DNA from: Rhodococcus oxybenzonivorans
GTDB lineage: Bacteria; Actinomycetota; Actinomycetes; Mycobacteriales; Mycobacteriaceae
Assembly (NCBI RefSeq): GCF_003130705.1
Contig: NZ_CP021354.1
Location: 4,154,001-4,218,000, forward strand
Length of the DNA: 64,000 bases
Direction of reading: 5' to 3'
This document shows, piece after piece, positions 38,540 through 47,980 of the stretch. Both the position numbers and the translations under genes were made by a program. Every line of letters begins with the position of its first letter. The stretch's first letter is position 1. A model generated the notes under the pieces. The model was not told the DNA's origin. It did not search any database and was given only the letters and a program-made list of their open reading frames with translations.

Positions 38540-40085
38540 AGATTCCCTCCACCGTCCACCGATCCGCCGTGCAGATCACCAGCAGCGCCCGCGACTCCTC
38601 GAGCAGCACCTGCGCCCTGGCCGCCGTCCGGGCGGCGGGCGGATCCCACCACCGCTCGTCCACCGGCCACGGTCCCGCCCATCCGCACACCGTCCACTCT
38701 TTACTCCCCCAGCGCAACCGGGCGGGAGGCGCACTGAACACACCGCGTTCCGTGACCGTCACGGCAGCACCCCGTGCGTCCACGATGCCGACCTCGGGAT
38801 GTGCCGTCAACACAGCGGAAGGTGCCGGTTCGGGAAGCGTTCCCGGCCACGGCTCCGACGGATCGGAACGAGGAATCAGCTCATCCCCCAACGGCAGCAG
38901 GGTGATGCGCTCCGCCGGACCCCGCCCACCACTGAGAACACCCACCTGCACGGCCTCCCCGCCGAGAAGTCCCTGCACCCGCACCAGGGCTCGCCGGGCC
39001 CTCTCGTCCTGATCTCCGACTCCACCCCACAGCCCCAACTGCAGGGCTCCGGAAGCCACCACCTCCACCGGCTCGAGCCGCAGGACCGCGATACCCGCGG
39101 TGGGACGCTTCTCGCTGCGCCCGGTCAACCACCCGTCCAACTGCCACCGCACCCGGTCCGCCGTCGCCTCCGGCGTCAACGGCTCCGCGCATCGCCACGT
39201 CCGGGACAACTGTTCCCCGTTGCCGGTGATTGCCGACACCGACAGCCGAGTACAGGCCACCCCCGCGTCGGACAGGGTGCGGTGCAGTTTCTCCGCCAAC
39301 GCCCTGCCTGCGAACGCTGCGGCGTCGACCCGTTCGATCACGGGGTCGCAGTGTTCTTCCACCTCCAGGTCGGGAGGTAGCGATCGCGCCGACGGGGGAC
39401 GCTCCGGCTCACCCCGCGCCGCACGATGGGCAAGCACCGCGTCGGTTCCGAAGCGGGACGCCACATCACCTGCCGGCAGCGCCGCGAAGGCGCCGATGGT
39501 GCGCAGTCCCAGACGGTGCAGCAGATCGACCAGTTCACCACGGTGAACTGCCGCGAGACTGGGTTCGGCAGCCAGTTCCCTCATCGGCAGCGGCGCCAGG
39601 AACTCCGCTCCCCGGCCGGGAGGCACGAGCACCCCTCTGCGAGCGGCGATCACGGCCGTGGACAGTTGATCGGCAATGCCCACCTGACACTCGACCCCCA
39701 CAGCCGACACCTGGTCCACCAACCGCTCCGCAGCGGCTTCCTCGGAGCCGAAGTATCTGCTGACACCCCGCGCCGACAACACCACGAGCCCGGGACGCAG
39801 CACCTCGACTCCGGGAGCCACGGCGTCGATGGTCGCGGCAACCGGCTCGAACAACCGAGCGTCCCGCTCGGCATCCGCGGTCACCACGTGCAACCGGGGG
39901 CACCGGGCCTGGGACTCGCGGCGACGCAGTCCCCGGTGCACCCCGTCCGCCCGGGCCGTCGCCGAACAGGCCACCACACGATTACCCGATGTCACCGCCA
40001 CCGGATGAGTGGGCGGGAGGTCCACGGCTGCAGCAGCTGCGACCGCAGGCCAGTCGGGACACCACAACGCCACTACGCGGCTCAC
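38532..40085 (-). CDS. imuB: Catalytically inactive Y-family polymerase homologue ImuB
   Basis: Scaffold of the SOS mutasome that links DnaE2 to the sliding clamp. The 517-residue Y-family fold starts [15 protein letters not shown], which lacks the catalytic Asp of the usual first motif. The second acidic motif is also missing at [14 protein letters not shown] beta-clamp-binding motif QLGLWG lies near residue 348, close to its position in mycobacterial ImuB. The GTG start at 40085 overlaps the imuA' stop (GTGA). Confidence 0.92.
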   Translation of the reverse strand: MSRVVALWCPDWPAVAAAAAVDLPPTHPVAVTSGNRVVACSATARADGVHRGLRRRESQARCPRLHVVTADAERDARLFEPVAATIDAVAPGVEVLRPGLVVLSARGVSRYFGSEEAAAERLVDQVSAVGVECQVGIADQLSTAVIAARRGVLVPPGRGAEFLAPLPMRELAAEPSLAAVHRGELVDLLHRLGLRTIGAFAALPAGDVASRFGTDAVLAHRAARGEPERPPSARSLPPDLEVEEHCDPVIERVDAAAFAGRALAEKLHRTLSDAGVACTRLSVSAITGNGEQLSRTWRCAEPLTPEATADRVRWQLDGWLTGRSEKRPTAGIAVLRLEPVEVVASGALQLGLWGGVGDQDERARRALVRVQGLLGGEAVQVGVLSGGRGPAERITLLPLGDELIPRSDPSEPWPGTLPEPAPSAVLTAHPEVGIVDARGAAVTVTERGVFSAPPARLRWGSKEWTVCGWAGPWPVDERWWDPPAARTAARAQVLLEESRALLVICTADRWTVEGIYE

Positions 40086-40942
40086 AGCCCCACCACTTCC
40101 GCCGCTTCCGGAAAGCCTGCCTCCGGGAGAGCGGTGTCCGGCGTGTTCACCCACTCCACTCGACCCTGCGCCGAACGCACGTCCAGCCGGGTGGTGCGCG
40201 GCTGAAACGACCGCCCCCGGGCGCACACCGCCAGGCTGAGGGAACGTAGCCGGCCGCACCCCCGTTCCTGAGATCCCTTGCCCAGTCCCGCATATCCGCG
40301 GACACGGGCATCCAGTCGCATCTCAGCACCGTCCCAGTGTCCGTCGGTGACCACCAGGGTCGAACCCTTGCTCCGCGCGCGGGCCACCACCGCGCGGGCA
40401 CGGGACGGCGCCACCGAGGCTCCACCCAGGCCGAGTACCACCAGATCCATACCGTCCAGCAGCACCGCGGCGATCTCCACCGGATCAGCTCCGGGGTCGG
40501 GAATAAGAGCGAGGCGTTCGAGCTGCGCCCCCATCTCGACAGCGGCGAGCAACCCGAGCTGGGGATGCCCGATCACAGCGACATGTCCCCCGTCTGCGGT
40601 GACCGACGCGACCAGCCCCAGCAGAAGCGAGGTGGCACCGGAAACCGATACCACGGAACCCCGCACCAGCCCGCCTCTCGGAAGAAGGTCGGCCAGCGCA
40701 GCCGGAACCGGGAGCACTCCGGCCGTGTCCGAATCGGGGGCCGAAGACTTGCCCGGTGTGTGCAGCGCGCCCTCCATCGGAGCGCGATTCGCCACCGATT
40801 CCCCGCGAGCGGGGACCGCCGCCATCCTTCGCCGGAGGAAGTCCAGACGCTCCTGACGGGAGAGCCCCGACAACTCCGGCGGCACAGCAGACTCCGGAAC
40901 TGCGGCCACATCAGCCAACTCGACACCCCTGTCACTCGGCAC
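40082..40942 (-). CDS. imuA': Mutasome component ImuA'
   Basis: RecA-like accessory protein needed with ImuB and DnaE2 for induced mutagenesis. The 286 residues from a GTG at 40942 show [14 protein letters not shown] near the N-terminus and a RecA-fold core ([19 protein letters not shown], then DLVVLGLGG) without a clean Walker A. The C-terminal part differs from RecA. It is coupled to imuB by a four-base overlap and preceded by a LexA site. Confidence 0.88.
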   Translation of the reverse strand: MPSDRGVELADVAAVPESAVPPELSGLSRQERLDFLRRRMAAVPARGESVANRAPMEGALHTPGKSSAPDSDTAGVLPVPAALADLLPRGGLVRGSVVSVSGATSLLLGLVASVTADGGHVAVIGHPQLGLLAAVEMGAQLERLALIPDPGADPVEIAAVLLDGMDLVVLGLGGASVAPSRARAVVARARSKGSTLVVTDGHWDGAEMRLDARVRGYAGLGKGSQERGCGRLRSLSLAVCARGRSFQPRTTRLDVRSAQGRVEWVNTPDTALPEAGFPEAAEVVGL

Positions 40943-40993
40943 CAACAGCGGTCGGCAACCACGGGGAAGACGCGGCTCGAACAGACGCTACGT

Positions 40994-41009
40994 TCGAACG
41001 TATTTTCGA
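40994..41009. promoter_or_regulatory. SOS (LexA) box of imuA'-imuB
   Basis: TCGAACGTATTTTCGA matches TCGAAC-N4-GTTCGA with one mismatch in the right half-site. It lies about 52 bases upstream of imuA'. The kinase gene on the other side begins 108 bases away and is not an expected SOS gene. Confidence 0.8.
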
Positions 41010-41117
41010 ACTCGTTTCCAGTAAAGCCGGTCGGTGAGTGCCAGTCAAGTGGACCACGTATTCGCAGGTCAGGAGCGTCACACCGCCCGTGTCCGCATCA
41101 TCCTCTAACCTGAACGC

Positions 41118-42329
41118 GTGACTGAGCAGGCGCAGAGCGAAAGGGGCATCGGACCCGAATACCTGGTGGCGGGAAGGTACCGTCTGAGGTCCAAACTGGG
41201 CGGCGGCGGCATGGGTGCCGTGTGGCTGGCGAGAGACACCCTGCTTCACCGGGACGTAGCCGTCAAACAGGTCACCACGACGGCCGGACTCGACCCCGAC
41301 GAGGCCCGCCGCGTCCGTGAACGCACCCTCCGGGAAGGGCGCAACGCCGCCAAACTCACCCACCGCCATTCCATTGCGATGTACGACGTGGCGCTCGAAG
41401 CCGGGGAGCCCTGGCTGGTCATGGAATACCTACCGTCCCGCAGCCTCGCCCAGGCGATGAACATCGCCGACACTCTGCCGCCCCTCGAGGTGGCTCAGAT
41501 CGGTGCGCAGGTGGCGGACGCCCTGGTGGCCGCGCACGCCGCGGGCATCGTGCACCGGGACATCAAACCGGGCAACATCCTCGTCGCCGACCGGGGCCGG
41601 GAACTCGGCACCGTCAAGATCAGTGACTTCGGCATCGCCCGCGCCAAGGGCGACGCCGCCGAATCCACGAACGGCGTCATCACCGGGACACCCGCGTATT
41701 TCTCCCCCGAGGTTGCCCGCGGCCAGGATCCCACCGAGGCCAGCGATGTCTTCTCCCTCGGGTCCACTCTGTATACCGTGGTCGAGGGGCAGCCGCCGTT
41801 CGGCATCGATTCCGACTCCATCGCACTCCTGCATCGCGTCGCGAAGGCCGAGATCTACCGCCCGGCCAAGGCCGGGCCGCTCACCGAAACGCTGTTGCAC
41901 CTACTCGAACCCGACCCGGCGCGGCGTCCCACGATGGCCGAGGCCCGCGACGCGCTGGCTCGGGTGGCCATGGGCGGGGACGGTGATGTCGCCCACCTCG
42001 TCGGCTCACCCGTCTACTCCGCCGACGGCACGATTCCCTCCTGGGCCCACCGTTCCACTCCGTTGCCCCCTCCGCACCGCCGGAGCAAGATCGGCTCCAC
42101 TCAGGCCGGCCTCCCTGCGGTGCCCCAGAGCACGCCCTTGAAGAACGTTCCCCGCCCGCTGGGCAAACTGCAGTGGCCGCCGCGGCCCACTCCGCCCGCC
42201 CCCGGCGCACCCGAACCCACGGTCCGCGATCAGGTGGTGGCGTGGGCACCGATCGCCATGGGCGTGATGGTCGCCATCTTGATACTGGCCGTGCTCGTCG
42301 CAGTGGTCGTCCTGCTGGCCCAGCCCTGA
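41118..42329 (+). CDS. Serine/threonine protein kinase (Pkn-type, membrane-anchored)
   Basis: A 403-residue Hanks-type kinase. The Gly-loop KLGGGGMGAV, ATP Lys K50 in VAVKQV, catalytic HRDIKPGN (D148), DFG at 170-172 and GTPAYFSPEVA are all intact, so it should be active. After a Pro-rich linker of about 90 residues there is one membrane helix (about 377-398) and only a few residues beyond it. It thus has no extracellular sensor domain, unlike PASTA-type PknB. The GTG start at 41118 begins MTEQAQSER. It ends 13 bases from the convergent response regulator. Confidence 0.9.
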   Translation: MTEQAQSERGIGPEYLVAGRYRLRSKLGGGGMGAVWLARDTLLHRDVAVKQVTTTAGLDPDEARRVRERTLREGRNAAKLTHRHSIAMYDVALEAGEPWLVMEYLPSRSLAQAMNIADTLPPLEVAQIGAQVADALVAAHAAGIVHRDIKPGNILVADRGRELGTVKISDFGIARAKGDAAESTNGVITGTPAYFSPEVARGQDPTEASDVFSLGSTLYTVVEGQPPFGIDSDSIALLHRVAKAEIYRPAKAGPLTETLLHLLEPDPARRPTMAEARDALARVAMGGDGDVAHLVGSPVYSADGTIPSWAHRSTPLPPPHRRSKIGSTQAGLPAVPQSTPLKNVPRPLGKLQWPPRPTPPAPGAPEPTVRDQVVAWAPIAMGVMVAILILAVLVAVVVLLAQP

Positions 42330-42342
42330 GCGGCCGTACGTA

Positions 42343-43002
42343 TCAGTCGATCCGACGACGGTGCGCCCACCGGGTCAGCGCATTGCGGTTCGACTGCTGC
42401 GTCTTGCGCAGCACGTTGGACGCATGGGTTTCCACCGTCTTCACCGAGATGACCAGTTCCTCGGCGATCTCACGGTACGTGTACCCCCGCGCGAGCAGCC
42501 GCAGTACTTCCATCTCGCGCGGGGTGAGCGAATCGAGTTCCGGGTCCAGCTGCGGTTCGGGAGCATTGGAGCGGCCGGTGAAGGAGTCCAGCACGAATCC
42601 GGCCAGCCTCGGGCTGAACACGGCGTCACCGCCGGCGACCCGGCGCACTCCGTCGGCCAGCTCCCCACCCGAGATCGTCTTGGTCACGTAACCGCGGGCA
42701 CCCGCCCGGATCACGGCGATCACATCCTCGGCGGCGTCGGACACACTCAGCGCCAGACACACCGGGCCCTCCTCGATGCCGCGCAACACGGCGACACCAC
42801 CACCGTCGGGCATGTGAACGTCGAGGAGGACGACGTGCGGGGCGGTGGCGTTGATACCCGACACCGCCTCTGCCACACCGCCGGCCTCCCCCACGACCTC
42901 CATGTCTGCTTCCCGCCCGAGTTCGGCACGCACACCGGACCGGAAGACGGCGTGATCATCTACGAGAAAGACGCGATACGGCGGTGTTTCAGGCAAGCTC
43001 AC
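42343..43002 (-). CDS. LuxR/NarL-family response regulator
   Basis: A 219-residue two-component regulator. The receiver domain has D15-D16, the phospho-acceptor D61 in VVLLDVHMPDGG and a conserved Lys in VTKTISGG. The C-terminal NarL-type helix-turn-helix has LTPREMEVLRLLARGYTYRE. The GTG start at 43002 overlaps the stop of the histidine kinase (GTGA), so it is the cognate partner. Targets are not visible. Confidence 0.92.
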   Translation of the reverse strand: MSLPETPPYRVFLVDDHAVFRSGVRAELGREADMEVVGEAGGVAEAVSGINATAPHVVLLDVHMPDGGGVAVLRGIEEGPVCLALSVSDAAEDVIAVIRAGARGYVTKTISGGELADGVRRVAGGDAVFSPRLAGFVLDSFTGRSNAPEPQLDPELDSLTPREMEVLRLLARGYTYREIAEELVISVKTVETHASNVLRKTQQSNRNALTRWAHRRRID

Positions 43003-44399
43003 TGTGGCTGTTCCTCGGCGTGGACGGTAGTGTCGCCCCACTCTAGGCCAGCGTCGTCCGTAATCTCGGTAGCATCCGCCCCGGCCTTGGCATGGCCGTT
43101 TCGCGGCATGGAGATCCGGACCTCGGTGCCCTTGCCGGGCGCCGACCGCACGTCCACGTGTCCACCCCGGCGATCGATCCGCCCGCGGATCGACTTCGCC
43201 AGTCCCTGCCGATCCGGCGGCACCTCGTCGATGTCGAAGCCGACACCACGGTCCCGGACGAACACACTGACCTGTTCGCGCTCCGCCTCGGCGAAGAGGT
43301 TGATGTCGGTCTCGCCGGAATGCTTGGCCGCGTTGACGAGTGCCTCCCGCGTCGCACCGAGTAAGGCTGTGAAGCTTTCCTTCGACAGCCCCTCTCCTGT
43401 CCCCTCCACATCGAGGGAGACGTCGCCCACCGTCACCGGCCGCACCGTCACACCGTGCTGGTCCTCGACCTCACCGGCGATGATGCGCAGCGCCTCCGCG
43501 AGACTCGACTGGTCGGCGTCACCGCCGCCGAACAACCACTTGCGCAGTTCGCGTTCCTGTCCGCGCGCGAGCCGGGCCACCTCCTGTGGGTGATCTGCCT
43601 GCTTCTGGATCAGCGCCAGCGTCTGCAGGACGGAGTCGTGCAGATGGGAGGCGATCTCCTCACGCTCCTCGTTGCGAATTCTCGCTGCCCGTTCCGCTCC
43701 GAGGGCACGCCACAGCCGCAACCACAGTGGCACGGTCAGTAGTCCGGCGCCGACAAGAGTCACCACGACCGCCAGCAACGACGACCGCAAGGCCTCCAGA
43801 TCGACCTGAGCGAGGATCACCACGCCCAGCCCGGAGACGATCAGTGTCACGCCACCGAGAACCCGCGCCCACGTGAGAACGGTGGGCCGCTGCGGCAGCC
43901 CGATCACGGTGCGCGGGCCCTCCGAATCGAATTCCCGCCACACCAACGCCGCACCCACCGCGACCACGATGATCGGCGCAATCACCGATCCTGCACGGCC
44001 ACTGAACAACCACGACAATGCGGAGGCACCAGCCAGACCGATGGCGATCAGGCCGATGGCCCTGCGTCGTTCGGACGCGCTGGGCTTCTCCGTGTCGGCA
44101 CCCGCCGACGTGAAGATCCACAGGAGGCCGTACGCGACGATGCCGGCACCGGCCAGCGCCGCCAGAGCGGCGAACACGACGCGCACCTTCAGGACGTCGA
44201 CACCCAGCTGATCGGCGATTCCGCCCGCGACACCACCGACGACACGACCCGCAGCCCGGCGTTCGAGCCGCGGCATCGGCACATCGCCCGGCGCCACCGG
44301 TGGCATCAGCGGGCCACCACCGGTCTGCGCTGCAGAAGGCACGGCGTTCGACACAGATTGCACATACTCGATACTGGCACGATCACCCCGCCCGGGCAT
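42999..44399 (-). CDS. PspC-domain sensor histidine kinase
   Basis: A 466-residue kinase from the ATG at 44399. An N-terminal PspC domain (about residues 44-97, with GRVVGGVAGGIADQLGVD) leads into four or five more membrane helices. The HisKA_3 motif SHLHDSVLQTL has the phospho-acceptor His254. A HATPase domain with NAAKHSGE and DRGVGFDI ends the protein. PspC-HK pairs are thought to sense envelope stress. A 39-base longer start exists. It is divergent from a second PspC gene at 44504. Confidence 0.9.
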   Translation of the reverse strand: MPGRGDRASIEYVQSVSNAVPSAAQTGGGPLMPPVAPGDVPMPRLERRAAGRVVGGVAGGIADQLGVDVLKVRVVFAALAALAGAGIVAYGLLWIFTSAGADTEKPSASERRRAIGLIAIGLAGASALSWLFSGRAGSVIAPIIVVAVGAALVWREFDSEGPRTVIGLPQRPTVLTWARVLGGVTLIVSGLGVVILAQVDLEALRSSLLAVVVTLVGAGLLTVPLWLRLWRALGAERAARIRNEEREEIASHLHDSVLQTLALIQKQADHPQEVARLARGQERELRKWLFGGGDADQSSLAEALRIIAGEVEDQHGVTVRPVTVGDVSLDVEGTGEGLSKESFTALLGATREALVNAAKHSGETDINLFAEAEREQVSVFVRDRGVGFDIDEVPPDRQGLAKSIRGRIDRRGGHVDVRSAPGKGTEVRISMPRNGHAKAGADATEITDDAGLEWGDTTVHAEEQPQ

Positions 44400-44503
44400 C
44401 AGGGTCCAACCCTGACTTCGCGGACCGGCACGGCCCATTCCGGGCGGAAAGATCAGGGTAGTTCCCGATGTACGCGCGGGGCGTCGGCCGCAACGATGGT
44501 CGT

Positions 44504-45961
44504 ATGAGCAATGGGAGTTTCCAAGAGCAGATGAACGATCTGTGGCGGACCCGGCCGGTGCGGTTGCCCGGGCGAGGTCACGTCGCCGGTGTCTGTGCGG
44601 GAATCGGATACCGTTACGGCGTCGATCCCGTACTGATACGAGTCGCTTTCGTGGTGTCGACCATCTTCGGCGGCGCCGGTGTACTCCTCTATCTGGTGTG
44701 CTGGCTCGGCCTCACCAAATCCGGTGACCCGGCCTCGCCGGCGGAGTCCCTCGTCGGCCGCGGCCACAGCTCGGATTCGGGCACCAAGACCGTCGTCCTC
44801 CTCGTCGCTCTCGCCATCGCCGCCAGCACGGTCGGGCCGTTCGGTGTCGGACTCGGCGGATCGGGTCTGATCAGCATGGCGTTGATGCTCGGCGGACTGT
44901 GGTTGTTGTATCAGCGGCAACCGGTGCCGCCGCCCCTCCCGCCCGGGGTCGCACCGACCGGTGTCGGAACTGGCTATCCGGGCACGAGTTACGCCCCCGG
45001 ACCGTTCGGCGGCAACCCGTTCGGCGCCGACCCGTATGGCGCCGGCGCCTACGGCGGCAGCGCGTACGGCGCCGGCCCGCACCCCACCTACAGTCCGTAC
45101 ACCAAGCTTCCCGATTCCTACACGCCGAGCCCCGCGGCCACTCCCACCGCGGACAGCACGGATCGAACGAACACACCGCCCCCCACCGAACCCCCAGCGA
45201 GCGAGCAGAAGACGGTGTCGTTCGAGAAGTCTCCGGAGCCGACCCCCAGCAGCTTCGCGCCTCCGACACCATTCGCACCACTCGAACCACGTCCACCGGC
45301 CTGGGATCCGCTGGGAGTGGCCCCCTTCGCCTGGGACCTTCCCGAGCCGGCCGGAACTCCCACACCCGCCGCGGCACCCGGACGTAAGCACTCGCGCCTG
45401 ACCACCATGGTCATCGGACTCGCCATCCTCGCTGCCGCAGCCGCGACGGCACTGTCGGTCGCCACCGGATCGGAATGGCTGAACCCGGGCCGTATCGGTG
45501 CCGTCGCCCTCGCCGTGATCGGCGCAGGCCTCGTAGTCGGAAGTGTTGTCCGCAAGGGCTACGGATTGCTCGTCGTCGCCGGACCACTGGTGGGATTCGT
45601 CGTTCTGGCCTCGCTCGTCGGCTCACTGAACTTCGACGGACGCAGCATGGGCGAACAGAGATGGGAGCCCATGTCGGCGGCCGACCTCGAGTCCGAATAC
45701 TCGGGCGGTTTCGGCAGCTTCACCCTCGACCTCCGCAGGGTCGAGCTCACCGAGGACAAGACGGTGACCGTGAACGGGAACGGTGAGGTGATCGTGCTCC
45801 TGCCGCCGAAGATGAACGTCCGCAACGACTGCTCGGTTCAGGTCGGTGACAGCCAATGCCTGCCCGACGGTCTCGACGGCGGAGCGGACGGACCGGAAGG
45901 ACCCGTATTGAATCTCGACGTGAACGCACAATTCGGAAGTGTGGAGGTGCGTCGTGGATGA
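44504..45961 (+). CDS. PspC-domain membrane protein with C-terminal beta-rich domain
   Basis: A 485-residue membrane protein. The N-terminal PspC domain (about residues 10-65, VRLPGRGHVAGVCAGIGYRY) is followed by a Gly/Pro/Tyr-rich linker of low complexity (about 150-260). Three more helices follow, then a C-terminal beta-strand domain of the toast-rack type common in PspC proteins. The start is the ATG at 44504. It is divergent from the PspC histidine kinase by 104 bases and overlaps the next gene by eight bases. It may be a target or partner of that kinase. Confidence 0.82.
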   Translation: MSNGSFQEQMNDLWRTRPVRLPGRGHVAGVCAGIGYRYGVDPVLIRVAFVVSTIFGGAGVLLYLVCWLGLTKSGDPASPAESLVGRGHSSDSGTKTVVLLVALAIAASTVGPFGVGLGGSGLISMALMLGGLWLLYQRQPVPPPLPPGVAPTGVGTGYPGTSYAPGPFGGNPFGADPYGAGAYGGSAYGAGPHPTYSPYTKLPDSYTPSPAATPTADSTDRTNTPPPTEPPASEQKTVSFEKSPEPTPSSFAPPTPFAPLEPRPPAWDPLGVAPFAWDLPEPAGTPTPAAAPGRKHSRLTTMVIGLAILAAAAATALSVATGSEWLNPGRIGAVALAVIGAGLVVGSVVRKGYGLLVVAGPLVGFVVLASLVGSLNFDGRSMGEQRWEPMSAADLESEYSGGFGSFTLDLRRVELTEDKTVTVNGNGEVIVLLPPKMNVRNDCSVQVGDSQCLPDGLDGGADGPEGPVLNLDVNAQFGSVEVRRG

Positions 45962-46178
45962 CATCGACGACACTCAGGACACCGGCACCACCTCACGGAA
46001 ACGGCCGTCCCCGCTCCTGTTCCTCGCCGGTCTGGCAGCGCTGCTCGTGAGCGGCTGGGCCCTCGTCGGTCCCTTTTCCCTCGAACCCCTCGCGAATGTC
46101 GAATTCCGCTGGCTGTTCGTCCTCGTCGCCGTGGTCGTCGGTGCAGTTCTCGTCTTCGCACCGAATAGAAAGAGATAG
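45954..46178 (+). CDS. Small two-helix membrane protein
   Basis: A 74-residue protein from a GTG at 45954 inside the end of the PspC gene. An acidic N-terminus (VDDIDDTQD) is followed by two hydrophobic helices, about residues 22-40 and 52-70, and a basic end NRKR. I do not recognise a family, but such a small partner is common after PspC genes. It is cotranslated with the upstream gene and ends before a strong terminator. Confidence 0.75.
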   Translation: MDDIDDTQDTGTTSRKRPSPLLFLAGLAALLVSGWALVGPFSLEPLANVEFRWLFVLVAVVVGAVLVFAPNRKR

Positions 46179-46190
46179 CCCGGCAACACG

Positions 46191-46232
46191 AAAGCGCGGT
46201 GGGCGGGTCCTCGGACTCGCCCACCGCGCTTT
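46191..46232. terminator. Bidirectional terminator before guaA
   Basis: AAAGCGCGGTGGGCG (46191-46205) pairs perfectly with CGCCCACCGCGCTTT (46218-46232), a 15-bp stem with A/T at the base on both sides. It separates the PspC operon from convergent guaA. Confidence 0.88.
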
Positions 46233-46240
46233 TCAGTGCG

Positions 46241-47812
46241 TCACTCCCACTCGATGGTTCCCGGCGGCTTGCTGGTGATGTCGAGCACCACTCGGTTGAC
46301 GTCGTGCACCTCATTGGTGATGCGGGTGGAGATGCGCTCGAGCACCTCGTACGGCACTCGTGTCCAGTCCGCCGTCATCGCGTCTTCACTCGACACGGGC
46401 CGCAACACGATCGGGTGACCGTACGTCCGCCCGTCACCCTGCACCCCTACGCTGCGGACGTCGGCCAACAGCACCACCGGGCACTGCCAGATCAACTTGT
46501 CCAGCCCGGCGACCGTCAACTCTTCGCGCGCAATGGAATCGGCGTGCCGCAGGATGTCGAGGCGCTCTTCGGTGACCTCGCCGATGATGCGGATACCGAG
46601 CCCCGGTCCCGGGAACGGCTGGCGTCCCACGATCTCCTCGGGCAGGCCGAGTTCGCGGCCGACGGCACGCACCTCGTCCTTGAACAGCAACCGAAGCGGT
46701 TCGACGAGCGTGAACTGCAAATCTTCCGGCAGCCCGCCCACATTGTGGTGACTCTTGATATTGGCGGTTCCGGTGCCGCCGCCCGACTCGACCACATCCG
46801 GGTAGAGCGTGCCCTGCACCAGGAAGTCGACGGTGTCACCGTGCGCAGCGTTTTCACCCAGCACGTCGCTGACTGCGCCCTCGAAGCTGCGAATGAACTC
46901 GCGGCCGATGATCTTGCGCTTGGTTTCGGGATCCGACACCCCGGCCAGGGCGCCGAGGAAGGTGTCCGCGGCATCGACGGTGATCAGTTTCGCACCTGTC
47001 GCAGCCACGAAGTCCTGTTCGACCTGCACTCGTTCGCCGGCACGCATCAAACCGTGATCGACGAACACACAGGTCAGTCGGTCGCCGATCGCGCGCTGCA
47101 CGAGGGCTGCCGCGACCGCCGAATCGACGCCACCGGACAACCCACAGATCGCCTTGCCGTCTCCGACCTGCTCGCGCACCTGCTCGATCAGGGCGTCGGC
47201 AATGTTCGCGGCCGTCCACACCGGCGGAATGTTCGCGATCTCGTGCAGGAATCGGCTGAGTACCTGCTGGCCGTACGGCGAATGCAGGACCTCGGGGTGG
47301 TACTGCACTCCCGCGAGTTTGCGGGCCCGGTCCTCGAACGCGGCCACGGGGGCGCCCTCACTGGTCGCGGTCACCTCGAAGCCTTCCGGCGCTTCGGTGA
47401 CCGCATCCCCGTGGCTCATCCACACCGGCTGGTTCTTGGGCAGGCCGTCATGCAGCAGCCCACCCTGCACCGTCAAGTCGGTGCGGCCGTACTCGCGTGT
47501 GCCAGTGTGCGCCACCGTGCCGCCGAGAGCGCCGGCCATGGCCTGAAATCCGTAGCAGATTCCGAACACCGGGACGTCCAGATCGAACAACGCCGGGTCC
47601 AGCTGCGGCGCACCCTCGGCATACACGCTCGACGGCCCACCCGAGAGCACCACGGCGAGAGGTTTCTTCGCCTCGATCTCCGCGACGGTCGCGGTGTGCG
47701 GGACCACCTCGGAGTAGACCTTCGCCTCACGCACCCGCCGGGCGATCAGCTGCGCGTACTGCGCGCCGAAGTCGACGACGAGGACGGGTCTCTGTTGCTC
47801 GATATCTGTCAC
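46241..47812 (-). CDS. guaA: GMP synthase (glutamine-hydrolysing)
   Basis: Converts XMP to GMP using ATP and glutamine. The 523-residue protein has the glutaminase domain with the nucleophile C86 in [12 protein letters not shown], then the PP-loop [12 protein letters not shown] of the synthetase domain. The C-terminal dimer domain ends [10 protein letters not shown], as in the family. It is near choD, guaB3 and guaB on the same strand, a purine cluster conserved in the group. The 120 bases between its start and choD contain the tandem repeat described separately. Confidence 0.97.
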   Translation of the reverse strand: MTDIEQQRPVLVVDFGAQYAQLIARRVREAKVYSEVVPHTATVAEIEAKKPLAVVLSGGPSSVYAEGAPQLDPALFDLDVPVFGICYGFQAMAGALGGTVAHTGTREYGRTDLTVQGGLLHDGLPKNQPVWMSHGDAVTEAPEGFEVTATSEGAPVAAFEDRARKLAGVQYHPEVLHSPYGQQVLSRFLHEIANIPPVWTAANIADALIEQVREQVGDGKAICGLSGGVDSAVAAALVQRAIGDRLTCVFVDHGLMRAGERVQVEQDFVAATGAKLITVDAADTFLGALAGVSDPETKRKIIGREFIRSFEGAVSDVLGENAAHGDTVDFLVQGTLYPDVVESGGGTGTANIKSHHNVGGLPEDLQFTLVEPLRLLFKDEVRAVGRELGLPEEIVGRQPFPGPGLGIRIIGEVTEERLDILRHADSIAREELTVAGLDKLIWQCPVVLLADVRSVGVQGDGRTYGHPIVLRPVSSEDAMTADWTRVPYEVLERISTRITNEVHDVNRVVLDITSKPPGTIEWE

Positions 47813-47892
47813 CGGGTCAGTCTAATCGGCGCAGCTCCGTGGTCTGCGCGACCCCATGTCCGTGCACGACCGCCGCTCTTCATAGCCGACCC

Positions 47893-47980
47893 TGCGATTC
47901 AGGCAACACTGCGATTCAGGCAACACTGCGACTCAGGCGACACCGTGACTCTGGGCGACACCCGGATTCTGGGTGACGCC
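47893..47980. repeat. Short tandem repeat of 17-18 bp spanning the choD stop
   Basis: TGCGATTCAGGCAACAC occurs twice exactly, head to tail (47893-47909 and 47910-47926). At least three more diverged copies follow up to about 47980. The copies cross the choD stop codon, encoding related hexapeptides (GVTQNP, GVAQSH, GVA) on the coding side and non-coding units beyond. Confidence 0.75.

Noticed and set aside
47893..47980. Possible CRISPR array
   Set aside because: The units are contiguous 17-18 bp copies with no spacers and no cas genes nearby; it is a simple tandem repeat.
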